Assembly: GCA_030248135.1 (NCBI GenBank)
Contig: JASANC010004972.1
Location: 1 to 64,000 of the forward strand
Direction of reading: 5' to 3'
DNA: 64,000 nt
Origin: Theristus sp. LFF4_11
Taxonomy: Eukaryota; Nematoda; Chromadorea; Monhysterida; Xyalidae
The position numbers and the translations under genes are program-made. Positions 1-14,200 of this stretch are shown one piece after another (the stretch's first letter is position 1; each line of letters begins with the position of its first letter). The notes beneath the pieces were generated by a model. It was not told the origin of the DNA. It ran no database searches and was given only the letters and a program-made list of their open reading frames with translations.

Positions 1-1800
1 ATAGCAGTTGAAATATGTATTTTTAATATTGTTTATTTGTCACGAAACAACGACCTTCCAAAAATGAAGCTGTTTTGCGGCAGTTTGTTTTTCTTTAATA
101 TCAATCAGTATTTAACGTCACGCATGAATGTGAGGTCTTTTCTTAATTTCCACATACATACAGTGTATATATATATAGCGCAAGATATTTTCAAGTCCCG
201 ACCATGCACTGAAAATCGCGGGGTATTTTAAAATTATGGAACTCAAGGCTGTCATGGAATTAACGGTCAAAAATGAATACTAAAAGTGCCGTTTAATCGC
301 CCAATTGTGTTTTTGAGCACATGTGTGCGTTATATCTGACCTTGACTACCATACTGTCCCGTTGGGAGTGGTAATCGTTTTCGACCAGAATCCATTTATT
401 CCTGATATGTTATGACTGTTCAGTGAAAGTATAATAATGATTCTTAGTAGCGCCAGTGTTTTTTTGATCGGTTTGCGATTGTTTCTCAGTGACAAACTAA
501 TCGGGCGTTTGTTTTGTTTTTGACAGGAGGAGCAATGTGAAGAGACGCCGACATGAGAGAAGAAAAAAGTGGTAGAAGTAAGAAAAACGCCAGTTTCACA
601 TACCGATAGCTCTTCAGGGACAGCGGGGTGTCGCATCTGCAAAAAAAGATAAATTGTGCATTTCTTTGAAGTGTAGAAACCGAATGCTTAAAATACAAAT
701 CAGCCACATCACACAGTTTTCTCCAAAAATTGAAATGAACTTGAAATTTAAAAATTTCAATCCAGCGCACACTCGCTGACTGCACAACAGGCTGAGTTGA
801 CCAATTAGTGCGCGTGCGGATTCAAAGAAGCCAATCAGCGTGTTGCATGCATGAAAACTACACGTACGCTCCGGCAAATGGTTCAACGTCGTATATTCCC
901 GTATTGCCACAGGAACACAATCCGTAGAACACGTAATCTCGCCACGACCACATCCAATCCATGTTTATTTGTGATCGGCTTTTATGAATCGCTTGTGCGA
1001 AATTGCTTTACTTTTATTAAATAGAAATCTTTTTTCGACGTTGATTCTTAAAATTGTTTTTTTTCTAATAAATTTTTTATTGTTACACTGAAGATGGTTG
1101 AATGTTGATTTAAAACAAGGAGTTTTCAGGTTGGAAAGAAAATTGAGAAATTTTAATGAATCAGAAGCTGTGAATATGCGAAGCTGAGAACAAATTGAAA
1201 GTGAACAAAAAGTACATATACACCCGAACTCTTGCCGGCAAAGTAAACAACAGCCCAGCAAGTAATACAGCAAATTCAGCAAATTCACGCGCATGAATCA
1301 ACCGAAACAATAAATTACTATTTTTTTCAAACATTTAGAAATGAACCTAAAATTTGCTTGACGCAAAGAAAAACAACCACTGAGCACAAACGAATTAAGA
1401 CATCATAAAATTTTATTTTTCGACACGTGACACACCACAAAACGCAAAACGCAACCACATTTACATTAAAATCAAGAGGGCAACTGGCCATCAATTTTGC
1501 TAACTCCTTTGCTTCGTGTTTTGACCATCTCTGTGTGACGCTTGTAACGCCTGGTACTGAGTTCCGTTTAGTCCCGGAGAGATGAAAAACAATAAATTAC
1601 ATATACACTGCTAAAAGCTATAATATTTACGGCTTCTTCATGCTCGATTCTAGCCTTATGGTTGATTATCGCAGTTGAATTTTGTTGCTCATCTGCACGG
1701 CTGAATTTTCACCATGATGAACAACATAAGGCTATCTTATTTATTTGAAACAGAATCATGCGGATGCGCGAGCGAGCGTCAGGGTTGGGAGTTTTTTTGG

Positions 1801-1852
1801 AGGTGGAGGGGGGGGGGGGTGGGGGAGGTAGGGTTGGGGTGGGTGGGAGGGA

Positions 1853-1943
<91 letters not shown>

Positions 1944-1997
1944 AAAGGGGGGGGGGGGGGGGGAGAGGAGGGGGGGGGGGATAGGGGGGGGGGGAGG
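1801..1997. repeat. Near-pure G tract (low complexity)
   Basis: About 200 bases are almost entirely G on the plus strand, broken only by occasional A or T. Open frames across it encode poly-Gly or poly-Pro and are composition artefacts. The tract could form G-quadruplexes. It could also be a sequencing or assembly artefact. Confidence 0.9.
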
Positions 1998-4900
1998 AGA
2001 AAAAGAACGATAATAGATTAGCCGTGATTTTCGACACTCCAGGAACTAAATAATGTCAACCCTCCTCCCCAAAACGAAATCTATGTTAGTGGGACCGTAA
2101 AATGCTGCAATTTTTCAATCTGGTTTGTGGTGCGCATCTTTTGAAATTTGAAAATTTCTCGCCGAGCGATTCATGATAGATTTATTATATCTTAAATAAA
2201 TTAATTCGCATGTTTTCAGTGGGTGTTTCTGAGAAAAATTCGTGTCAAAACACAGCGACCTCAAAAAGTCCTGATCTCACACAAATTGTTGTCGCAAAAA
2301 AAGTTCAGTTCTATAAAGAAATCCTCTAAAAATAGATAAAAAAGCGACGAAGTTGGATGCGGTTTGCAATAACAAGATAACAAATTTGCGATTTTTACGA
2401 CCCATTATCCTGGAATATAATCCGACGACATCAAAACGATACTCATTAATCGGATAAGTAAAAACGATATGCATATATGCTGATGATGGCATGAATGGAT
2501 TGGTCAGTATACATACATTGTATATAGTTGTTGCCGTCGGTTTCATGGATAGCCTTAGTGCATTTGTGATATTTAAAAGGGCATATCGCTAAGACAGTAG
2601 TGTCCTGGTACTGTAAATATTTATGGTCATGATATGTGACATTTAGTACGGGCGTGCATGATCAGCCGAAACAACAACAACAGACAAAGTGGTGACAGAA
2701 GTTCGGTGGCAGCCTTAAACACTGAATTAAACAAAAGTTAAATGCGTTCTAAAACAGTGCTGAGTTTTCTGGTGCGGGTGTTTTCACCATTGAGAACACG
2801 TGCGAGACATAACCGAACATTAAGAACATATGGCAGAGCTAAGAGCAGAGCGACAGAGGAAACGGCAAAAATATGCGAACTAACCTACTACATATGCAAA
2901 CATTAGATCATACATAAGCGCCTAATCAGTGCAGTATGCATAATCGAAGTTCAGTTTACCGATATACGGAAGCAGTTTTTATGTAATTTTTCAGATTCAA
3001 AATCATACGGGTATATCCGCGGCCACTTTGGGCCGCCGCGTATGGTGGGTGTTGTTTTTTGAAATGCGTAACGGTTGTTGCATGTGGTTTGAAGAACGAT
3101 GTAGGGGAGAAACATTGATAAAAATAACTGAACGATCAAATATAGCGTAGAACGGTGTGATCCGTTTCAATAATTCATGGGAACGGTATAAGGTGCATCA
3201 TCGTTTCCACACGTCACAACATTCGGTCAACGTTATTCGTAACAACGGTCGATATTTGTTGAAGGGTTTGTTTTTCCCATCAGAATTTCCCATTTCTCCT
3301 TCGAATTGAATAAAACTTAAAAAACGAGTAAAGATAACATCGTGTCAAGACCAAGTATGGCAGCTAGCGTAGGCAACCGGGTCTGGAAATTTGTCAGTCT
3401 GCACTGTTTGTTGCACTCCACCGTGTCTGTTCGACAAATCCATGGCATGGTCGCAATCTCTCCGGTTGGCTATGAACGCATGATTTGTGACTTTTTATGC
3501 ACAAGAATTAACGCAAAAAAGTCGCGCTCTGCATAATCTCATGATGCTATTTTTATTTTTTTCGAAACCCTACGCGAGATTTGCGCTGTGCTGTGTGTGT
3601 ATGTGTGTGCATTTTAGTCCAGATCACACACGACCAACACGGATAAACGCAAACACATGTACACATCAGCAGAGCAACACGCCTTGTTGCAAACAACGTT
3701 AGAATTAAAAAACCAACTAACTTCAAAAAACACATTCCAACGCGTTTGTGAGCGTGCGCAGTTTTCCACTCTTCTGGCCCGAAAAAACCGATTGTGTGTA
3801 AAATCATTTCAAACGGTTTATACACTGATCTCGTTCAGTTTTATATGTTTTATTCCAATTTCGTTCTTATAAAAATGATTCGGAAACAAAACAAACACAA
3901 AAACGACAGAAACATGCGTATAGGACACGCTTAAGGCTCTGTCATCAATTGCATTACGACACACGGTCGGTTGAAGGTCATCCGTGACACCTTCATTTGA
4001 TCAGTGTGTAATAATAATTTAAAATGTCTGTACTTTTTTAGTTTTTATTGTTAGTTTTTTCACACCCTACCTATCGACGTGTGGAGAGTACCTACAAAAA
4101 CTACGTACACTAGTGTTAAACAAATACATAAAAAACAGATTTAAGTGCATTATTGAGCGGCGCGAGTGGAAATAAATGGAATTACTCATCAGAAGCGCCA
4201 AGCGCGTATTTTCTGTATTGTGTGAATTCAATTTCTGGCAATTGAATCTTGGAGTGGTTGCGTATGAAACATGTAGTTTCAAAAAAGTTTTTTCGCGCTT
4301 CAGACCAGAGCGGTTGTTGAGGACGCTAATAAAGTTGCAAACTAAAATACGTTCTGAGCGGTGTAGTAAAAACCTGGCGCGCTAAAAGTAGATAATACCG
4401 AAAGCAATAAGGACGTGAAAGTTGAAAGAAGTATGTAGATAAATTTTATTGTCGAAAGTGTGAAATTCGAAGCGCAGTGAAAAGTCACATCGTAACAATA
4501 AATACTTCAAGGCATAAATTGAGCAGATAAACTGAATCTGCAGAGTAATTTGTAAAGCTAAGGAAGTTTTAATGACCGAAGTAGCTTTTTACTATGTCGC
4601 TGCATTGCAAAAGTGACAGTCAGTGCCATTTTATGTTTATTTGTGTTTCACATGTTGCCATTAAAAGCCACCTATCAACAGGATAGATAAAATGTGGAAT
4701 GCCGAAACTCTGAGCGCACAAGCAACGGTTGTTACCGATTCGGTATCTTGCTGCATATGCTGCGATGTACATGCTAAATAATCACGAAAGAATACTCTGT
4801 ATCAAAGACTGTTTCAACATTCAATTTGCAATTTTAAAATGAATGGCCAACTAGTAACTTTTTTTCACCCCGTAATATATGCCTATGTGCCTTAACCGTG

Positions 4901-7227
4901 AATAAAGATTGCATTGTCGTGTCGAGACCCACAATGTACGACAATAAAAACCGTATGCTTGTCCCGGCATTATGATTTAGAAAGATTTGAAACTGAACAA
5001 CCACGCACAAAGACAAAATATGCAGACAAAACAGTGGTCATTGTTGTGTTTGCGCCAAAGCACCTTTGCGTGTTGTACACAACTAGCAGACATGAACAAG
5101 GAGCATAAAAAGTGAAAGCAAACAATCGTGTGTATGCAGTCAAGGTGGAAACGCCAATTCGGTTGATACGGAGTATACCGTACTACCGACTACTTTACTT
5201 GCATCGTCGGTGAGATTTTTTGCGAAAAGTGACTAAACTTATGTGCCACTTTTTCATGGTCGCATGTGGCAGGGCAGATGATGGTGTGACACCGAATTTT
5301 CACATAAAATTGGCGTCTCGTGCAAGATCGTGTCGAGACCAATCATAATAAATACCTTATCCATAGTAACAAGAGTTTGACACCTATTTCAGATAGGTCA
5401 GCCGTCTCCTAAATAAGAAAGTACGTACGACCAATAAACGGACGATTTAGTCAACAGACACATCATCTAATGACAGCGCGAACAACAAAAACGTTGGAAA
5501 CTCGCGCGTCTTTCCCGGGGATTTTTGACTTTGCCCGCTCTTGTGTCTATCTAACAGAGGAATAATACAAATGCTATCACCAAAAATGCGGTGTGGGCTT
5601 TTTTATTTGCTTAGCCGTTAAGTAAAGCGCGCGTGTACTTCGCTAAAAGCTGAAAGCAACGAATATAATGATCTTTTCGACGTATTGTTGCTACGGCGAC
5701 AATAATAAAATAGACAATGGCACAGGCAAAACCTGGCAGGGTTTGTACTTTTTTGTGCTGCCTGTTAAACTGTCCCGCGAAAAAAATTGGCACTTGCTCA
5801 AGCACATACACGGGATTTTACCAGCGCATAAACCCCAGCCACACCGTTGAGGGCAGATTAGGTGTTGTATGTGTGTACGTTTTTTGTTTGTTTGACTGAT
5901 TGGGTTGGTTGATGTTTCACGCATGCGTGAAGGGCAACCGCCGGTGGATTAGTTTTACGGCTGCCGAAGTCTAAATGTGTGAGAGAGCGAGGCAGGGATG
6001 ACTAAAATAGGACGGAATTGAGTTGAATTTGAATATGCGTTCTGTTTGTAAACTCCGCTGACATGAAGAGCGCTACTTGTGGACTTACATTGTTGTTCAG
6101 CGCTAAGTATGAGAATATGTAAACCCAAATCAGTCATGAAATGAACTGAACTGAAGACGGTGTAAGTAGTGATGAGTTGTTTCTTTTTTTACCAAGAAAA
6201 AATAAACGCGATGGAGGAGTGTTTGGCGTGAAAGATGTGTGCTAAAGAAAAACATAGCATGTGTGGACTCTGTGGGGCGCAGTGTTCTCCAGCTGGTAGC
6301 CATCATCGCAAGAAACTTATCGAACAAAGATTTGATGAAAAGTTTGAATGTGTTTATGTGCAGAGAAACTTCCATGGTGTTGCTGAGTGTTCTTTTGTTC
6401 ACGAATTACCGATGGAAGAAAAAATATTTTAAACAAATAAAAAACCGTTGAAAGTAATGCGTTTTTTTACAAATTTGCCACTTTTGAAGGCGTTGTTAGT
6501 TCAGTAGTAACAAAAACCACAAATGAATAGAAAGGGAAATCCCAATAAAACAAAATGAGATTCATATTATTTTGATGCACTTGATTTTAGTACGACAGTA
6601 ACTTTTTTAAACTTCCGATTTAAACAGTTAAATTCGAACCGTGAAGAGGCGAAGTAAAAAATTGCGGCGAACCTAAACAAATGTAAAACTAACCTAAAAA
6701 TACGGCATTAAACGGAAGTTATTGACATTCCTTTCAAGCGCTTGACATTCTTTCTAATTAGTAGAAAGGTAAATATTGAGGTGATAAAAGGGAACAAAAA
6801 ATTATGGAAACTAATAAGTAATAAGTAAACACACACAGTAGAAACTGACTATTGGACTTTTAAAGTTCAATCGATTTAGATGAATTACAAGGTGCGGTAT
6901 TGTGCTCAACTTATCGAAACAGTTATGCACAAGATTATGGGTATTAGTTATTTATCACAGTTCTCCATTACTAAAAGTTGAATTCGGCATAGGCAAAAGG
7001 TGGGTATTTTGCGTTTACTAAGATTCCAATTCAAAAACACACGTTAACACGATGAAAGACAAACAAACACACTATGTGTGGAGAGAACTTCGGAGAGAAT
7101 AAAGGAGGTCACAGCGATAAATAAAAACACTGTTATCAACACGAAATACCAAAATGCAGACACTGTTTGCTAAAGTCATATTGCCACAGCAAAACAACGG
7201 CACAACCGAACCCGCTGCCAAAATTGA

Positions 7228-7251
7228 CATTACGGTACATGTACCGTAATG
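7228..7251. repeat. Perfect 24-bp palindrome
   Basis: The half-site CATTACGGTACA is followed immediately by its exact reverse complement. A degenerate copy of the dispersed GTGTCGAGACC-type motif follows at once on the opposite strand (GGTCTTTTGACGATCC). Confidence 0.85.
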
Positions 7252-8284
7252 GGTCTTTTGACGATCCTACACTATACTGTAAACGCAAAGGAAGAATGAA
7301 GTGTAATGTTGTGATGTAGCCGGAGGACAAGCTTCTCGTTTACAAATCACTGAAAAAGTTATCCACTTTTATCAATTCTAGATTGATTTAGACTGTAAAA
7401 GCTGGTGATTATGCTGAGGTGCAGTATATTCATACAACTGTATCCATCCCAGGGTAAAACAAGTCTTGATTGTGATTACAACTTGCTTTGCCGCTTAGCA
7501 GAAAAGCGTAAACCACAGAGAGAGCTAACACGTTTGTAGTTACCACTACCCAGTTTTGCTCAACTGCTCGATAAGATTAGAGACACCGCGGCAACACTTT
7601 AAAACGATGGAATTTTTATTTGGGTGCGTTTCGAATTAAACGTTTGGCTGCTCCTGTTGTGTGAAACTTATAAAGTAGTGAAATCTGGCTCGCAGCTTCT
7701 GAAGTAAGCATACACTTGAAACACTTTCAACCAATTCTGCCAATTTTTATCTAAATTTGAGAAAGCTTTTTCTCAATCATTAGCTGCAAGTAAGTACAGT
7801 GCTAGAAATAATTTGGTTCATATCCTTGTTTGTTGGAATCGAATTACACAACAACGTTAAACCAGTATAAATATTTCTGTTACTGTAAGGCTTTCAAAAA
7901 ACATTGGTTCACGGAAACCAGCACTGAATGCGTGTGTTTTTTGTCAAAAAGATTTTCATGCTCGACAGTTTTTAAATGTATATTTTGGATATATTTACCG
8001 AGTGTGCGATAAACGTGAGGTAACAATACTGTATGTGAATGATTGGAACGATTTTCAAGAGTACATATAATCAATAAATCAAATATCGATTTTCGTTTGC
8101 CGTTCTCATTATGCGGTCGAGTGAAAATCGCGGTCACAAGCACGTGCAAATAAATGTTGTTTGCGAATCGGAATTAGAATTAAAATGCTTCGTTCGAGTG
8201 GTGTGTGTGATGTGGTGATACAATAAATGTAGAAACTGGGAAGATGAACAACAAAAAGCGACCAATTCCGAACGTAAAACTCAC

Positions 8285-11200
8285 CGCTGACATTTGAAAC
8301 AAGCTCGATGGTAAAGTGTGCCCTTGATCGAGACACGACGGTCGTTGCTGCAGTTGATCGAGAAACCGCAGCCTGCGCACTGCTCGCCCGTGACCGCGGG
8401 CTGGACGGGCTGCGCGTCTATAGCAAATGAAATTATTACTTTTTTGATTTAATTTTCTTTTATCAATGCCCTTTCTTTGTATGGAAACGCGCCGTGAGTG
8501 AGCTGATGACCTTGAGTGCTTCTCTCGAAAAACGGTTTACAACACCCGTGCCACCCCTCCCCTTTCCACCCTCTCCGCAGTATTCGGACGGGGGCTATAT
8601 TTTCATGCCCCATTGGGCACGCCACCTACATGTTCAGTGCTTTCAGGTAGGAACGAATTGTACAACTCAGATCCTTATCAACTGATGAGTTTCTTGACTT
8701 TGTCCAGTCAACAACTTTGACTTTGATGATTGATTGTTTGATTCAAACATCTGGAAATCTGATCCCTTTTCTACTCCAAAACAGGACAGCCAAAACCTAT
8801 TGTACACAATTGTTCAACCTACGTCTGTCATTGCGCTGCTCTGCGCTGCGCGCACGCCTCCACAGTGCCATTGTTATCCGAGACGATTCGGGCGCGGTCA
8901 ACTGCGCCCCCGGTTGCTGTCGTTCGCGCTGTTTCTGCTGCATCTCGCTGAGGTCGACCAAAGATTCGTAAGCTGGCGATAGTGCATTGCTTGGGGCCGT
9001 GCCTGAATTGATATTAGTTTTGACGTTTTTTGTCTTGATCTCCAGTTAAGCATAAATAATTCTGCAGTTCAGCACTGATACAGTCAACAAGAGGAATAAT
9101 TCAGCAAGTGAGGCAAACCAAAATTTAATAAATCATCAGCAGAGCAATCAGGCACAATGCATCATGGAAAATGGCAAAAAGAGCCAGAATAAAGACTACA
9201 TGTACTTCTCGTTTGAAGCACTGTGAATCTTTTTGATTTCTACTGTAATAATTTTTGCAACAGACCAGCTACATTTCTTTGAGTGACACGCAAAAAACGA
9301 TAAGCAGGAATAAAGACAGAAAGAGCCAAGAAAGATACACTCCTAACTCTGCTTTGTTCGCTTTTCTCCGGTATTATTGTCGTTACATTTTTTCTTTATT
9401 GGCCACCGAATACAGCAAACCATGCTACTGGGTATTGTAGGCAAAACTGGGCACAAGAAATGGCACAATGAGCGGAAAAGTTGCATGAGTCATTGTTTGA
9501 GTGGCTGGTTTTGTCGGTTTTTTTGCATTTTATTGAATAAATTTATGCTTTTTTGTAATGAACGCATGTCTGTGTTCACTTGATATGCGGCATCTGTTGA
9601 ATCGGCTGTAATGTGCGTTTTAATGTGCGTTTCCTTTTCTGCCTAACTTTTGATTGGCGTGAGTTTTGGAGTTTTAACGTTTGAATACGTAACACAAGCA
9701 TGTAACCTTTGTGGAATGCAGAATATAATTGACTGAAAGTGACTCTCTGAGGTTTGAAAGGAAGCGTTCTTTCTAGTTTACGTGAAAAAGTTGAATTTGA
9801 TTAGATGCATAAGTTAAGCAGTGAACTGAGCAAAGTTCGTTGAATCGGTTCAGTTTGAAGATTTTTTTTGTTTTTGATTGATTTGTCTATTTACATCAAG
9901 AAAAAACAGAACATCGCGACAACTGCAATGAAAAGGTCAAAAGTTTTTGATTAAAATTTCCTTGTCCTAAACATCTTTCTTAACCTTTCGTCTTATTTTT
10001 AAGAAAACAAAAACCAACCACAAAAATAGGCGGCCGTATTCGTCATGCAACCTCGTGAATTGTGCTGATTGGAATCGTTGCCATCGGTGCTGGTGCCGAC
10101 CGATTGTTTACTGTTGCTTTTCGTGATCAGTGGAGTCGTGGCGGTTGCATTGTTGGTCTGAAGTGTGGGAACTCTGCGGTTTTTTTTTCTTGCGTGGTGG
10201 AATTGATTGACTAATCTAATCTGCTTTTTTCTGCTTTATCTTGATTGACAGCGCAAAATGCCCTTTTGCACTCACCGATAAACGTTTCTGACAACTATAG
10301 GATACTCGGCCATGTCTCGAATGGTCGTGTCGCGATTTAATACGGTAAAACTGTGCTTGTCTGATGTATGATCGTTTCTTCGAGTTTCGACAAGCAATGC
10401 TTCATAAATGACTCAATGTTCCTGAACGCAGGAACAGGAAAACGTTTTATAAATTGCGCGGCAATTCAACTTTACGGCGCCGTCGCATTGAGGATTCGAA
10501 TGTTTCTTTGCTTTAACGGTGCGGCGTTTCCCAGAGCCTACAAATTTTCTGAAACGATAAATAATCGACTCTGAAAAAAATTTTTGCACTACCGTGTCTT
10601 GGTGTCGTCGTTGTTGTTGTTGTTCGTTGCGGTTCATCGCCAATGCTGTTGGTCCGAGGTTATTGTTGATGGTGCGACCACGCTCCGCATTCGCGCGCTC
10701 GGTCGTAGGCGACCGAAACGTGAATTTCGTCAGTGGAATCCGAAATGTTCGTGATTTCATCGGCGACCCCGTGCCGAATGCTGCTTTTTCGAGCAGTTTC
10801 ACCATTCGTGATTCGGTCATACTGTGGTACCTGAAGTGAGCGATCATATTACAATAGTAGGACAACTGTCGTCCTGGTACAGGGGTGCAGTGGCTAGCTG
10901 GTTGTTTATAATTACTGATTACAACTGTCGTGAAACTGTCGTTTTGATAGAGATGTGCAATGGATAGCTACATACCGTATTACCCCCATTAAACCCCCCC
11001 CACCATTAATCCCCCCCACCAATAAACCCCCACCCCCCGACCAGTTTCTGAATAATCCCCCCTCCCCCACAAATAATCCCCCATGGGGGTTAATTGGAAA
11101 CCTGTTTGAAACACATACCCAGCGAATTCAGTGACTGAATGCAGTGACACTGGTGAAATTGTGCTACCAAAGGCCCCAAAGGGATGAGTTAATGGTAATT

Positions 11201-14200
11201 TCATTACAAAAGGCTGTTACAAAAGGAAATCTCTATGAAAAGTAGAAGTTTCTGCGACTTTCTTGCCTGCCATGCAAGGTATTTTTGCCATTTTTTGACA
11301 AACCCCCACCCCTAGAATTTTTTGTAAATAACGCCCCCCCCCCCCACCAATAATCCCCCCCCCACCAATAATCCCCCCCCACCAATAAACCCCCACCCCT
11401 AAAAGTCGCTGACGTATTAATCCCCCATGGGGGTTTATTGGGGGTAATACGGTAAGTGGTTGTGATTGCTAATTACAATTGTCGTGAAACTGTTGTCCCG
11501 ATACAGAGATGCAACGGATAACTACCGTATTACCTCTAATAAACCCCCATGGGGGTTTATTTCTTCAGCGACTTCTGGGGGTGGGGGTTTATTTTTGGGG
11601 GGGGGGCTTTATTTTTGGGGGGGGGGGTTTATTTGGAAACCATTTTTAGGAGTGGGCAAAATGGCAAAAATACCTTCCATGGCAGGAAGGAAGTCGCAGA
11701 AACTTCTACTCTACATAGAAATTTCCTTTTACAACAGCCTTTTGTAATGAAATTACCATTAACTCATCCATTTGGGGCCTTTGGTAGCACAATTTCATCA
11801 TTTTCACTGCAACCAGCCACTGAATTCGCAGGGTATGTGTTTCAAACAGGTTTCAATAATCCCCCATGGGGGATTATTTTTGGGGGGGGGGATTATTTGG
11901 AAACTTGTCGAGGGGGTGGGGGTTTATTTTTGGGGGGGGGGTTAATTTTGGGGGGGGGGGTTTAATAGAGGTAATACGGTAGTGCTGGACGTACATGTTC
12001 GGTGGGCGCTCCGACTCTGTGTCGGTCATTGTTGCCGTCGGTTGGACAACTGTCCGCTGTTCGCCGACGAAATGCATCGCTTGCGGCGTTGTAGGACAAC
12101 TCTCACGTAACAGTTTCTGCTCGAGCTCGCTGTCGAGCCAGTCGTAGCGATTGTTGTTTGTTTCTTCAAACGGATACACCTGTGGAAAATGTTATATTAA
12201 AGTTTTTTGTCAACGAATCTTTTCAATTTTGGAAACTTATTCAGTATCCGAATCAGGTTCAGTATGTGAGACAACATGTTAATCCTACCAAATACAGCTT
12301 CTTTCGTATTTGGTCTCCGCACGGTCTCACTGCATGTTTAGGACAGGTTCTTTTCGAAATAATATTTTTTCGACGGCCAAACACGTCCCGTAATGATGGC
12401 AAAACATACAGCAGAGACCATGAGGGTAACAAATCCCCAATGGTAAATCCTGTAAACAAGAAAAAAACGATTTCATTCAACCGCCAACCACCTCTGACGT
12501 CGTCCGCTGTCTTACGATCGGATACCGATACGGTGGCAGCAGTCGATGCGGCGACGCATAACGCTGCAGCCCGGACACACTGCCAAAGAAAGGCGTTGTC
12601 TCCTTGGTATTACTACTACTGTTTATCGACTGACGCTGATGATAATTGACGTACGGTTGCGTTTGCTGGTGTAATCGGCGGTAATGGACGTCATTCGGGG
12701 ATGCAAGTAGCGGTTGTTGTTGATGAGAATTTGCATAATTGTTGTTGATGACGTATTGTTGATTCGGTATTGATGGTAGGCCGCATGCGGATTGGTGGAG
12801 ATAGTAAGCCGGTGAATGTTGACTGTGGTTCATGATGGTGTTTTTCGGCTCTAAAAACAATTCAAGAAAGCTTGTGTATTTTCTCCTTATCCAGTTGATT
12901 TTCGGGAATCCTTTTCGGTGCAACGTATCTTCAGTTCAATTATTGATATGGTAACTTAAACTTGCCACTCAGCTTTTCCTCATTACGGGAATGAATCAAC
13001 GTCCTACTTTTCCGTCATTCTGTTCATGTGACTGACGTACATGTGATGAATCATAAACGCCCATGCATTTATGGTTGTTTGAAAAGAGTGGTAGATATGT
13101 ACATAAATCGTACATTTTTTACGTGATTTTGAGCCTCTGTATTTATTGGATATTCAACAAATGCGGTATGATTTCATCTTTGCAGCATTGCGTGATATTT
13201 AGGTATGTGAAGGAACACACAAAACTTGAATGACAGACGAAGCGGAGCGTATGTGTGCAAGTGAGCTGTATAAACTGCACTTCTTGACCAGTCAGTGAAA
13301 TTTTCAACTGGCGGTTGAATGCTTCAACCAGCTTACATATTATCGGAATAACGCCGAAAAAGTTGCTGCCTGTCTGGAATATTGCTGCTTCTATCTAACA
13401 ATGAAATCTTGCTGAAATGTGAAATGACAAACATCTGTTTGTACAAACAGACAGACACACGGAATAACACATGTGCAGTCCGTCGTTCTAGCCGTAGTAA
13501 TGCGCAAGTTGACATAAAGGGACGTGTACTGTGTTTCGGCAATGAAAATGTGGCAAAACGAGTCAATCAAGTCAAGTAGTCCAAAAGCTCTGACAATTTG
13601 GAATGGCTGAAGCCATAATGGGGGGTATATGTAGTTGTTGTTCTGCTCGACCTCCGAAATTACTCTGAAAAAAGAATCCCAGTATAAAGAATTTTCGGTA
13701 TTAAATTAATTCACTTTCTTCGTCACATACACGCGCATAATAAAGTGGTATTTTTTGTAATGTCGTCAAAATTCACACGTCGCGTGTCGCGCGTTTTTTT
13801 TGTCCGGAAGAGTGAACAGCATATGACTTTGTTATGTGACTCGCGTTTCTTTGTGACTTGCGTTTCTTCTACTTTTTGATCTTGCGACCTTGATGTTACA
13901 GCCCGAAAGTCCAGTACACGCACTTTGACACACGTCAAAACCGCAAAATTTTTGTTGTTTCAGCGCAGCCTTTTTGTCACTCTCAGACATGAATAAAAAC
14001 CACAACAAAGTATGTTTGACAATATTCGGTATGTAATATATATAAATTCAGTTGGATGGAGCTGAAAATTACCATGTAAAAACGAGTATAAGAGAGAAAA
14101 GACAAGGTCACGACCAACATACATAAAAGCACATGTTGAAAAAGTAACATTTTATAACTTTGCGTGATGGGGTTGTGTTTAAAGGACAGTTTTCATGACA

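Larger units (their letters stand above)
1..8284. other. AT-rich region without a recognisable gene
   Basis: This stretch is AT-rich with only short open frames that lack family motifs, coding-like base composition or coherent splice sites. The minus-strand LIM gene must continue to lower coordinates from 8285, because its LIM domain is cut at an exon junction, but I could not find the next exon here. It is either very short or beyond the left edge. The stretch does hold the G tract at 1.8-2.0 kb, three copies of the dispersed GTGTCGAGACC motif (about 3339, 4917, 5326), and a 24-bp perfect palindrome at 7228. Confidence 0.6.

Noticed and set aside
1714..2037. Open frames of poly-Gly and poly-Pro across the G tract
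   Set aside because: They are only the translation of a homopolymer; no start context, domain or splice signal supports a gene.
10861..11522. CRISPR-like array
   Set aside because: Repeats are few, diverged and intronic in an animal gene, with no uniform spacers.
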